This document shows, piece after piece, positions 22,164 to 33,501 of a stretch of DNA of 64,000 nt. The notes under the pieces were generated by a model. That model saw nothing but the letters and a program-made list of their open reading frames with translations. It was not told the origin of the DNA and searched no databases. The position numbers and the translations under genes are program-made. Source of the stretch: Rhizoclosmatium globosum (taxonomy: Eukaryota; Chytridiomycota; Chytridiomycetes; Chytridiales; Chytriomycetaceae); assembly GCA_002104985.1 (NCBI GenBank), contig MCGO01000036.1, positions 1 through 64,000 on the forward strand. The letters run 5' to 3'. Positions within the stretch are counted from its first letter, which is position 1. The number at the start of each line of letters is the position of its first letter.

Positions 22164-25100
22164 TCATCCTTCAATCACAACAACATCTCCATGCTGCTGT
22201 TCCTCCTCCTGAGCAGTAGCCGCAGCAGCACCACCTTCCCCTTCATCAATCACTAACCACTTGGGTACCAAATGCCACGGCGTCTCAATCGCAGCCTCCA
22301 TCACGTTCTCAAATGCAGCAGCTAATTGGTCCACTTTTGGACTATCCTCAGTTATTCCTGAATCGTAAGCAAGTGGCTTGAAACTACTTTTCCTTCGATT
22401 GGTTTGTGGTGCGGTGGGTGCAACATAGTCGGAATGCAAGGACGAGGAAACGCTTCCCCGTTTCTTTATCCTGTTATTGTTTGTTGGGGATGCCGCAGTT
22501 GGGACTGCGGAGGTTGTTCGTCGGGATGGAGTGAGAGGGCGATCACGAAGAATGTGCTCTTCGTCACTGAGGAGTGGTGGTGTTGAAAGGTGGGATCGGT
22601 GGGAAGAAGATGACTCCGATGCACTGTCATCGATTTGAACTGGGGAAGTGATTGCAGCAGGTGCTTGGGCAGTCAAGGTGGATGGAACTGAGTTTCTTTG
22701 TGGGATACCAGCAAGGAAGGTTGGCTTGATTTCTTGTCGCAAAGTTTCGTCCGCAATGGAAATCGAGTGCCGCCTGGATCGGTTGAAAGTTGGAGCTGTA
22801 ACTGCTGGGCGAGTGTCAAGAGACTTGCATCGTCGGCCAGTTTTCTTGATTGAAGATGCGTTCTTGTCTGATACAGCAGCGGGTGGAAGGACTCTCCGTG
22901 AGGGCCTCTCAACAGCCTGAACTGGAGCCGGAATTGGTACTTGCACTGGAGCTATAAAACATAAATCAGAACCCTCAAACATTCCAAAATAAAGACTCAC
23001 CTTTCACTTCCTCATCAAACTCAACAACAGATTCAACGTGAATACTCATGCTAGAATCAGGTCTTGGATGCAACAACGAAGTCGGCCTCTTCTTAATAAC
23101 AGACGCAGGTCTTGCAGGTCGAATGAAACTAGAAGGTCGCTCCTTCTTTCCTCCAGCAGTCGCTGAAGCAAGGGTAACAGATGCAGGAGCCGGTTCACTC
23201 TTTTGCCACTTCTTGCCATCGAAATCAGTCGTCTCAAACAAAGTCTCAGTTGTGCTGTTTGCAACCTGCAAAGAAGCTTCCTCCTCCTCAGGTACGAGAT
23301 CCGCAATTGCTTGGAAAATGTTGGTGATGGGCGTAAACCACGATGAAGAAGCTTTTGGCTTGACTTGAGAAGGTGGATTTGGTCTAACTGGAGGGTTATT
23401 CGAGACGTCAAACATGGCCATCTCCTCCTCCTCTTCTACAGCAGACCCCGTCAACGCCGCAGTGAACCAGTTGCTCGATGCTTTTGGCTTAACGTTATTT
23501 GGGGGAATAGGCTTCTTCTTTTCTTCATCATCAACAGCAGCATTGAACCACGACGACGAAGCCGTGGGTCTGGTATATGGCTGCTCTTGCTGCTGCTGCT
23601 CTGCAATCGGACCCGTCGCGAACCACGACAACGAGTTCATTTTCTTGACTTGGTCCTTTGGATCTGGTTTCAAAGCTTCGGCTGGTGTTGGTTGCGGAGG
23701 GGGCACTGGCGTCTTGGCCGCCTCCACAATCGGCTTCAAGATGCCACTAAAAAACCCCGACGCCTCCGTAACAGGCTCTGGAAGAGGGACTTTGGCGAAA
23801 TCACCAAACCCCGACTGTTGAGTTGGACTTGTCACCACCTGTTCAGCAATTTTGGCGCCATTGCCCTCCCATACTGCAGTTTGTTTCAACGAAGATGACT
23901 GCTTCAACGAAGTCGAGAGCTTTGGAATCGCTCGAGTCGAAGACTTGACACTTCCCTGCCACATCACACTCTCCAAATCCTCATCCATCACAAACGCTTG
24001 GGAAGGCTTCACAGATGCAACTTCGTCTCCAGAATCTTCTTCTCCATGGCCACTAAAGACACTCTTGGCTTTACGCGTAGTAGACTTTTTCGACTTGACA
24101 GTTCCCTTCCAGACAATCGATTCCGCGTCGTCCATAGGTGAGTCCTTGTACGACTCAGCCTGACTCTCGTTGATAGTGTTTCCACGTCTGGATTTCACAG
24201 GACCTCGGTACACAATCGATTCAGCGTCATCACCAGCATACGATCCACCAGCCTGACTCTTTGCAGCCTGAGTAGTCGACTTCTTACTCTTGACGTTACC
24301 ACGCCACACGATCGATTCAGCATCTTCAAGAGCGGCATCTTGTGGGTTACTCGCAAGATCCTGCGCCATCTTCTTGGTTCCCTTCTTGGATTTAACAGAT
24401 CCTTTCCACATGATAGACTCAGCATCAGCCAAAAAGTCCTGCTCCTGTTGCTGGATCTGTGCAGCATTCGTCACTGGTGCTTTCTTTGACTTTACAACTC
24501 CAGTGAAAATGACACTTTCCGGGCTACCAACAATCAGCTGCTCCGGAGTAAGTTGTGCGACAGTTGGTTTCGCGCTTCCCTTCAACGACCTCACATTTCC
24601 TGTCCAAACGACAGACTCCAATTCAGGGTCAGCCACAACAGCTTGAGCAGTCGAAGTGGTATCAGGCACAACAGGTTTAACAGCGCCAGACCACAAGATA
24701 TTATTCAATTCGCCATCCTGGGTGAGAATCGGGGCTTCCGCTGTTTTCTTCTCCTCTTGAGCAGGCTGAGGTTGATGCCACAAAAGTCGACTTGACGGTC
24801 GATCAATGCGACTCGAAGGTCTCTCTACCTGTGGCACAAACGATTCCACGGTAGTCAAGTCAATACCAGAATCATGGTTCCCCTTCATAGGAGTAACAGC
24901 TAAAAAACCCCGAAATTCATCAGTAAACGAAACCCACCCCCTTAAACCAAAAAAAAAAGGGATACTCACACAACCCTCCAAGTCCTTCCAACTGTACATA
25001 ATCAAGTCCCCGATCAACAACATCAGCAACCTGCTGCTGCTGTTCTTGCTGCAACTCACCCGCTTCAACAACAGGACTCTTCACATCCCCATTCACACTC

Positions 25101-28100
25101 GACATACTCTCCACATCCGTCAACGCAATCATATCAATGGTATCCCCCGCACCCCTCCTCCCAATCGCGCCTCCAATAGCATGAATCTCCCCGCCAAGCC
25201 CTTCAATCTGCGCATCAAGGTAATCATCATCTTCAGGGATCCGTTCCAAAAAGCCTCGGCTGAATGTACTCGACGACATGGGTCGCGGCGGTGGTGGGGG
25301 GAACGGGACCGGACTGCTGTAACTGCTTCGTCGAGAGATGCTTTGAATCAGTTCGTCCTCCTCGGTATCGTCGCTGCTGTCAATGTCAAGGATACTGATA
25401 CTGTTGCGCTTGTTGAAGGATTCGTGGTATGCAAGTACAGGCCGTGTGAGGGACATTGTGCTCCATCGGTGTCGAGCTGATCCCTTTCGAGCCCGGCGTG
25501 CAGTTGGGGGAAGCAAAACGTTCAATTCGTCTTCAGTGCTTTGCTCTGAAGACGCGTCTTCATCTGACGACGTGTACGCGCTTTCATACGTAGATTCTCG
25601 GAACCCAACAACCCGTTGATGTCCAACTTGCTGTTGCTGCACCTGCTGCTGCTGTTGCTGCTGAGAATTAGACGAAACCGACCCAACATGTTCCACAACC
25701 TTCAAAATATCCGCTATAAAAAAACCCCATTAGATCCCCTCCCCCCTTAAAAAAAACAAATCTCACCTCTCCACCACGCATCCGCCTCATCAATTTCCCG
25801 TTCCGCATCAACATCACTATCAAACTCCGAATCACTCTCCCACACCCGCTTCACAGGCTTCACCCCAACCCCACTCTCAAGCCCCTCCCCGCCGTTCATA
25901 ATAAGCGGCGTCCAGGGACTCTCAAGGAGTCGCATAACACCCATGACTTCCGCTTCGATTTCAAGACCCACCATGCTTCCCTGTCGTGTAATGTACTCGA
26001 GTGCGACAAGGCGGCGTCTCGGCCGTCTCTTGCTTCCCGTTCAAGTCGCTTCACACGGTCTTCAAGGCCGGTGCTTTTGAGTGTGGCGACTTCAGCTGTG
26101 CGTTGATGTAATTCGTTTTTGACGGTGGCGATATGTGAGCGAGTGACAGTGAGTTCGGATTTGAGGCGGTGTGTGAGTTGGGATTGGGTGCTGAGGAGAG
26201 CATGAGCGCGTTCAAGTTGGGCTCGAAGAGTTGCAATTGTGGAGGCGGCGGTGGGATCGTGAGGGGTTGTGGAGTCTTGGAAGGGGCTGAGATTGCGTGG
26301 TTTTTGGGTTGTTGATTCGATTTCTTCATCTGCGTCTGCTGTGGTTGATGTGACAAGTGGCGTGACTGGTCTTGCAGCTCGAAGATGGGAAGGGGTTTGG
26401 AGGAGGACTGATGAGGTGGATGCAAGAACTGGAGTTGATGAACGGCGGAATGGTTCTTTCGCCGCCCGAGGTGGAGGTTTATAGTTGTTGAGAGGAAATT
26501 GCTTTGAGTTTGACGCCGTTGATGATGTAGTAATGCCGCCTGCTTAGTTTGTTAGGTACGAATTCGACTGATCAAAAACCCTCACCATCAATCTCAAACA
26601 CTCGCACGCATCCATCTAGACTTGCACTGTATAACCGACCAGTAGAGAAACTGGTCTCACCTTCAACAGGTTTCTCTACAGAAACCCACAAAATGCCAGC
26701 AGAGTGGTTATCATACTTCCGCACTATATTCCCACTCTTGACATCCCACTCATAAATGATTGCATCGTCACCAGCAGAAAACACTTGACCGGGCAAAAGA
26801 CCGATCGAAACGGTCCGTACTGCTGATGGTTTGTTTCCATAGTTGTTGTTGGTGTTTGAATCACCAGTACCAAAAAGGGTTTGACTTGCTGAGGATAAGA
26901 TAAAGGAGGCTCGTCGTTGGACTGTACCAACAACGGCATCGACTAAAGCAGGAAGTGTTGATGGTTCGTTGTTTGCATTGGATGATGAAGGGTTTAGCGC
27001 AGCTACCGCATCCCTGGAGTCTGTTGCTGCTGCTGATCGTGCTTCTGATGGATGCACATACTCTGCCTCTCCTTCTTCGCTTTCTGATGATGGTACTGTT
27101 GAATCTTTTGCTGGTGCCGCGATGCCTATATTTCAATATTAGTGGGCTGTGTTCTTGAGTCAAGAATGCAGTAAGGGAAATTCATGGAACTTGTGCTTCC
27201 ATAAAATGTCATTCACTGCTCTAACCCTTCTTCTTTGATGTTCGCTGCACTCACAGTTCGTTTTTTTGATGCTCGCTCCGCTCGCTGTTCCTTCCAACCA
27301 CTCCTTCCTCAACATAATCGACTATTTTTGTCGTCCGCATTCCGCCTTTTTCAACATTCCACAGCTCGTCCTTTTCTCTCGCTCAGTAATAATCTCATTT
27401 GTAAGCTCACCTAGAACCTTAACACACTTCCCAGTCTGAACATTCCAAACCCTGACACCACCATCCCGGGCCCCCGCATAGACGACATTAATACCCGCGG
27501 AGACTGAAAGAATATCAATAGAACCGTAAGGGTCTTTGAGGGTACGAATGCATTCATTTGTAGTGGTATCCCAAACCCTAACATCCGAGTCCATTCCCGC
27601 GGAAAAGAGCGACTGCGAATGAATAGCCAGACACAGGATAGGGCGAGAGTGGCCGGAGAGAGAGTGGATGCGTTTCCCGACATTCAAGTCCCAGATGTGA
27701 ATGAGTTTATCGAAGGAGGCGGTGTAGATGATGCAGTTAGGGGCAGCAGCAGAACTAGTTGAAGCGGGTTGGGACAGGGAAGCCAGGGACGGCGATCGTT
27801 TCAAAGCAGAGTTATTGTTGGTGTTGTTGTTGTTGTTGTTGTTGGTGTTCAAAGAGGGAGTCGGATCAAAGACAATCGCAGAGACGGCGGCTGTGTGGGC
27901 GCGCAACGAGTGGATTCGCTGGAACGCAGTGTCCCTTGTCGACCAGACAACCAACGAACCGTCGTCGGCGGCTGAGACCAAGAGCGAGTGCGTGCGCGAG
28001 TGAGTGAGGGCCGACACAGAGACCTGGTTGTTGTTGTCCTTTGCACTTGTACTTGTTGTAGCACTAGTAGCACCACCACCACCACCACTACCACTAATAA

Positions 28101-28296
28101 CTCCGTTAAACGACGATGGAAGCAGCGCCGCCTTGGCCGAATGCGTCAATGTCCGCTCAAACGACGATCCAACTTCTCGAACTACGACCAGTCCGTCCCG
28201 CGATCCTACACACACAAACTCTCGATTCCCTAACACTAATGCACAGGCGGAGGTGGTCCCGGAGGAGGCGACGGCGAGTGTCTCTGACACCTGCAT
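22164..28296 (-). CDS. Giant WD40 / coiled-coil / motif-repeat protein
   Basis: There are six exons (28296-27411, 27125-26586, 26542-25767, 25713-24970, 24899-23001, 22951-22164), about 1,877 residues. Seven WD40 repeats fill the first 475 or so: blades end in VVVRE, VVWS, IHIWDL, VRVWD, VRVWN, IYEWD and VRVFE. A coiled coil follows (about 575-650: LRAQLERAHALL, LEDRVKRLEREAR). Next come acidic and serine-rich stretches with a poly-Q run. Exon 5 holds eight or nine copies of a short motif of the type ESIVWKGSVKSKK, then four SSWF motifs. The tail is proline/serine-rich and ends QHGDVVVIEG. I know no protein with this layout. One base seems missing in exon 3 near 26020; otherwise the frame is clean. 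It looks like a scaffold; the partners are unknown. Confidence 0.82.
23290..23645 (-). repeat. Four SSWF-type motifs inside the giant WD40 gene
   Basis: Four spaced copies read NSLSWFATG, ASSSWFNAAV, ASSNWFTAAL and ASSSWFTPIT. Acidic stretches follow several copies and VKPKA precedes two of them. The spacing is 30-45 residues. This is a repeated short linear motif, not a folded domain. Confidence 0.8.
23850..24720 (-). repeat. Tandem W-x-G-x-VKS protein repeats
   Basis: Eight clear and one weak copy are spaced about 25-40 residues apart. Examples are ESVVWTGNVRS, ESVIFTGVVKSKK, ESIMWKGSVKSKK, ESIVWRGNVKSKK, ESIVYRGPVKSRR, ESIVWKGTVKSKK and ESVMWQGSVKS. The consensus is acidic-x-E-S-I/V-V/M-W/Y/F-x-G-x-V-K-S-K/R. 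The copies sit in disordered linker sequence. The DNA is not a simple microsatellite, so selection on the protein motif is implied. Confidence 0.9.
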
Positions 28297-29182
28297 CAAA
28301 AGCTGTCCTGTTGGAGGCGGTTCGTGGAAAATTTGATACCCACCCCCCTTACTTTGACATCAATAATGTAATGCGCACTTTGTAAACAAAAGGAATGGCT
28401 GGTGAGATATCTATCATTATTCGCTTTGGTTGAATCACTTGACTCGCTTTGACATCAAACCCCTTTCTCTGTTTCAGGCGTCTCTCGTTGATCCCCCTCT
28501 ACTAAGAATAATTAAAGTAGATGACTTTATCAAAAATAAGGTTGAAGAAGACGTTGTAAACAAAACAGGAAACCATCCTTCAAAGCCTACTGGTTATCAC
28601 CTATATACAAATAAATGTACCCAATTATTTACTGAGAAATGGTGTCTACGAGATGTCAAAGCCTCATTTTGCTTGCTGGTGAACTCCTGAACACCTTACA
28701 GCCATTCGCCGCAAAGTCCAACATGACTGAGAACTCATCGTCTTTGGCACACCCTCTCCTTTATATTATGATAGTGACTTCCGTGATAACTAGAGATAAA
28801 ACGCATTGGATTACATCTGGATTGGGAAGAATGCTTGAAATCCGATTGGAGTGGAGGAGTAAAATGTGTGTATGAAAGTGAGGGTAAGAGTTTGCGGATA
28901 TAGTGTTTTCAGAGGCCATGGAATCAAGTGCATGAATTCATTTGAGATTAAGGTTCCGTGGGGTGCAGGAGAGTCCAGATCGGAATCATACGTAAACGAC
29001 ACCTGAGTTGAATGCATAGATGGATGATTTGGTATAAACTTAGGTGTGTGGGTATTTAAGTCTCTTCTAGTTCATAAAATGCATCCATCGTATCTCATTT
29101 CTTGAATATCGTTACTCTTCTTCTTCTTTCTCTTTCTTTCTCTCCTCCTTCTCACTTTTAATTTTTACTAGTCAAATAAAGG
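28297..29182. other. Spacer between WD40 and SH3 genes
   Basis: About 890 bp between two divergent genes. ORFs here are short and without recognisable motifs. A long CT-rich tract (about 29105-29155) lies just before the SH3 gene and may be part of its promoter. Confidence 0.4.
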
Positions 29183-31575
29183 ATGTCAGGTTGCCTCCAA
29201 CTGAGCGCCAATTCCGTGTGTGGTAAGGGCCCCCTTGACCAAGTAACCACGCTCTCCACCAACTAAAAGCAACAACCAAGGCCCCACCTTTGCCGGTGTG
29301 TACGTTCAAGCGCCGAGTGGAAGCTTGTTTGGCACCGAGGCAGCGTTCAATTCGTTCGTGGCATCCGCGACAAACGAGTGTTCAAGTGGCAGTGGACAAA
29401 GTGCATTTGGCGTGTCGATTGTGTGTTCGCAGGTGGCTGTGGCGGCGTCGTGTGGACCGCAGCCATTTGCAGTGGCCCTGTGTGATCAACAGTGCTCGGC
29501 GGCTGTTGCTTCGCTCAAGAGTGCTGGGTGCGTGCGTGTTATTTGTTGATTGATTCACGTGGTTGTTAGGGTACTCTACTCTGAAGGAAAGAGGGAAGAG
29601 TACAATAGTAGGATCCATGAGAGAGATGCACATCACACCCAACAACCACAACCCTACTATGTGTACAACATGATCCATACTAACACTTGAACAGATGCGA
29701 TGCCCTCGCTGCAACCCGCCAAGCTTCCTGTGCTGCCTTTTCGCCACTTGTTTCTACGGCTGGTTCGTGTTGGAAAGGCGCGGACTCCGACAAGAACCAG
29801 TGTGGGTTCTCGGATCTGTCAAAGGCGTGTGTTCTCCCTGGGAACAAGGACATTGAATGCTGCTCAAATTGGCTCAAGAATAATCCATTGACTGCTACTT
29901 TGGTGGTGGTACCTGTCACTACAACAAGTGCTGTTACAACTACTGCTGCTGCTGCTATTATTCCACCCTCTAATATCATCGCTCCCTCTGTTGTTCCTCC
30001 TTCTGTTACTGCTCCTTTGGCTCCTTCCACCACCTCAGCCTTGATTCTACAGACCTCATCAAATATTCTAACAGTCACATCAAACGTTTCTTCCACAGCA
30101 ACAACGAATGCAAGCGCTACATCCAATTCCGATTCCGATTCACGTCTGAGTACAGGTGCAATTGCAGGAATTATTGTGGGCAGTCTTGCTTTTCTCCTTC
30201 TCCTCCTTCTCGTTGCCTGGCTTGCTATTCGCAAAGAACGAAATCCTGGAAAGACTACTTCCACCGCAAGTCAAGTTACTCCTGCTTCCTCCATGTTCAC
30301 CCGTTCCATCACACTCAATCGTAAAGGCGACAAGGAAGAGTCGATTTTCAAGGAAGCAAGCACTCCTCTCAACGTTGCAGATTCTCGCCCCTCCACTTCT
30401 TCCTCCCAACATCCACGCCGTTCCTCTGTTGACCTCGAAAAAGGATTCATTATAGCTACCTCTAATGGCCTCATTCCTCCAACCCCATCAACACCGATTC
30501 CCCCAATCCCAACAACCGAAACTACAAATGAACCAGAGAATCTCTATCGAGTCATTCACAACTACCGCCCCAACCTTCCAGATGAATTACGTCTAGTGAT
30601 GGGCGCCACAGTCATCATCCACAAAACGTACCCTGACGGGTGGGCCGACGGCACTGACGTCTTGACCTCCCAAACAGGCGTTCTTCCTCTCTCCTGTATC
30701 GCGCCCCTCCAAACTCCACTCCCACCAACACAAGCAACATCCCCCATCCGCGTAAACCGCCGCAAATCATCCCTCTCCCTCCTCCAATCCCAAGCCGGTC
30801 AATCTCAAGACCCATCCACAACAACCGAATCATCCCTCCCCACAACCCTAAAACATCTAACAGCCATCCGCGCATACACCCCTGTCCGCCCCGACGAACT
30901 CAAACTCACAGTCGGACTCCCCATCATTCTTCTCAAGACATTTGAAGACGACTGGGGAAAAGGATACATCCCCTCCACAGGCGTCGTAGGAATGTTCCCC
31001 CTCTCATTCGTCATCCGTCGCGACAACAACACCCCAACCACCACAGACGCACCACCCACAACCACCACCTCAACACCCCACCCCCCAACAACAACACCTC
31101 CAGGAGACCTAAGCAGCAGAACAAGCAGTCTAAACGGCATGCGCGAAGAATACCACTCCCAAACCCGCGTCGAAAGCGTCAAATCCCCCACTCTCCCTCC
31201 AACCTCAACCTCAACCTCCACCCCCACCGGTGCACCACCCCCTCTCCTAAACATAACCGAAGAAGAAGACCCCCACACTTCCACCACACTCCTCCGCCCA
31301 TCAACAACCCAAAGCACACACATCCTCTCAACAGAAGGCTTCCTACGCATGCGCGTTGTGCATTCGTACGTCGCACAGGCAGACGACGAGTTGACGCTTG
31401 TTCATGGAATGGACGTTTTGCTGTTGAAGCAGTTTATGGATGGGTGGGGGAGAGGGCAGAATGTGGAGACGGGGAGAGTTGGGATGTAAGTTGCTGATTT
31501 TTGAAGTTAATGTATTGCTAATTTTTGGTTTTTTTTCGTGTTTGATATAGGTTCCCGATGGTTTGTGTTGAGTAA
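29183..31575 (+). CDS. Single-pass membrane protein with three SH3 domains
   Basis: There are four exons (29183-29222, 29281-29527, 29695-31485, 31551-31575) with an intact frame of 700 residues. The ectodomain is cysteine-rich (MSGCLQLSANSVCG, TNECSSG, SIVCSQ, CGPQPF, LCDQQCS, then KGADSDKNQCGFSDLSKAC and ECCSNWL) and is followed by a Thr/Ser-rich stalk. One membrane helix follows (IAGIIVGSLAFLLLLLLVAWLAI). The inside part carries three SH3 domains (YRVIHNYRPNLPDELRL...GWADG; AIRAYTPVRPDELKL...DDWGKGY; MRVVHSYVAQADDELTL...DGWGRGQ) separated by Ser/Pro/Thr-rich linkers. No signal peptide is seen at this ATG, so a short 5' exon may be missing. The layout suggests a wall or surface sensor that recruits proline-rich partners; this is inference. 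Confidence 0.85.
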
Positions 31576-31880
31576 GAACGGGGTGGAAAGAAGCTTGTCT
31601 GTTGGAGATGCAGGATGAGCCTCATATTTTTTATAACACCTCTGTGTGTGTGTGTTCGTTTTATTGTGATTGTTTTGCCTCTTCGTTTTGATGATTATTC
31701 TGACCTCTTATTATAACTATCGTATAAAGTCTATATAGAACCTTTTCATGATTACTTCTTTCTTTAATTTGTAATTTTTGGGTATTTTAATCACAAATTT
31801 TACAGCCACGTTTTCAAAAGCACAATAAAAATTCCAAAAAAGGCTTGTCCCGAAGCCATCCAATTTGTTCTTCCAAAAAC
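31576..31880. other. Spacer between SH3 gene and surface protein gene
   Basis: About 305 bp. A short leader exon of the next gene may lie at about 31750-31800 (ATG ATT ACT followed by an AT-rich intron ending TTTTACAG), but this is weak. Confidence 0.3.
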
Positions 31881-33276
31881 ATGAGCGTCACTTATAACGG
31901 AGGCACCTTCGAGCGTTTCTTGTACGCTGGCCCACCCAGCGACTGCTTCAGCGACATTCCAGTTCCCGATCCAACTCCAGCTCAACTGAAGTGCTTGACG
32001 TTCTCCTCCCATCAAGCGTAACTGTTCCTTCCGACGACGTCAACACGGACAACGCATTGACGAAGCAGATGACGTTTTCTGACACAAGCTCTTCCTGTGG
32101 GGGTTCCGACCTTGTGACACGCTTGTCCACAGTATATGGCCACAACGTCACTGGTCTTCAGTTCAATATTGACAACATTGGTAATGCGGAGCCTTACGAT
32201 ATCACCGCCCTTAAAACTGGGTTTGACTTGGTCTTTTCGTCTGAAGGCAAGAGAAGTGATCCTACCGGACACTGTGAAATTGGATGGATCCCCACAGAAA
32301 GATTAGTTCCAGGCCAATACGTGTTGGAATACAAGAGTCCTGTCTGTGGCGCGTCCGGCCCAATTCTGCTTCACAACTCCCAAGAAAACAGGGTGAAGCT
32401 GAGTATCGCCATGGTCAACAACAACAGAGAAATATCCATGATGGAAGCTAACATCATCGATTACTTCTCTGAAGTTTTCGAAGTACCCAATGCCGCGATT
32501 GAAGTCCAAGTCCTCTCCAACGTGAAATTCAGTCTGAAGATACATCCGACTGGTCTACACCGTCTGACAAAACGTATTGCGTTTACACTTACATAGTCAC
32601 CGACAGAAAACAGATGTCCCGAACATTCTCCCTTATCAACTACAACATTGGGAAACAGCCTCTTTTGCCAGGTGCAAACCTCAAGGACGGCTGCATTGAC
32701 GAGCTTACGATTTCATTTGGACCCATGTTTACAAATACGAGCGAGGCGTGTGGAGCTCAGGATGCAGGAAGCAGGTTCCAGCGATACTTTGGGGGATTTA
32801 TCAGTCCACAAATGGGTGTCATGAATGAAGCTGAGATTTACTTGAATTTCACGGTTGGGATTGGAGGTCGTCGTGCTCTAGGGGATCTTTCGTTCTATTA
32901 CTTTGACAAGCCCGTTATTCCGACTACTGCTACTACTACCACGTCAGGTCCAACCACTTTGAGTTCCTCTACTTTGATTTCTACTGGTTTCATTTCATCT
33001 ACTGTCTCCGTCACTCCCGCTACTACAGCCGCAGCTGTCGCTTCTGCAAAAGACTCTGCAGCCTCCTCCGCCGTTGCTTCAGTTGCATCTAACGCCATCA
33101 CAGCTACTGTTGCTACTGCAGCTTCCGTTCCAACTGGATATGCTGCTCCAACTGGTAACGGCGGATCAATTGTTTACGGTGTTCCAACTGTGGCCAACAA
33201 CATCTACAAGAGCTCTTCTGTTGGGACTGTTGGAATTACCTCTGCCTTCATTGTTTCCTACTTCTTTGCTTTCTAA
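31881..33276 (+). CDS. Cell-surface protein with Ser/Thr-rich anchored tail
   Basis: I do not recognise the family. Across two frame breaks (near 31988 and 32537, each fitting one missing base) the gene encodes about 465 residues. The first part has cysteines in SSSCGGSD, TGHCEIGW and SPVCGASG, and several N-x-S/T sites. The middle resembles a repeat of the same type (DGCIDELTISFG, TSEACGAQ, YLNFTVGIGG). The tail is rich in Thr/Ser/Ala and ends in a hydrophobic segment (VGITSAFIVSYFFAF), as in GPI-anchored wall proteins. No signal peptide is visible at the first ATG, so a 5' exon is probably missing. A carbohydrate-binding role is possible but not shown. Confidence 0.55.
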
Positions 33277-33501
33277 ACTACTGCTACGTTCGTTGAATCT
33301 CATTTAAATCTCATTCATAAAAAATAGTTTATGAAGCTCTTTTAGTTTCGACGCAATATTTTGATGTCATGGAATTGTTTACACCCAACAACCTTGCCGT
33401 TTCTGTTTTGAATGTCTAATTTGGAGATGAAGATCCCCAAAGGATGATAGGACAAAAGCATGCTTTTCAGTGCACTCACAAATCCAAAAAGATAACTAAC
33501 A

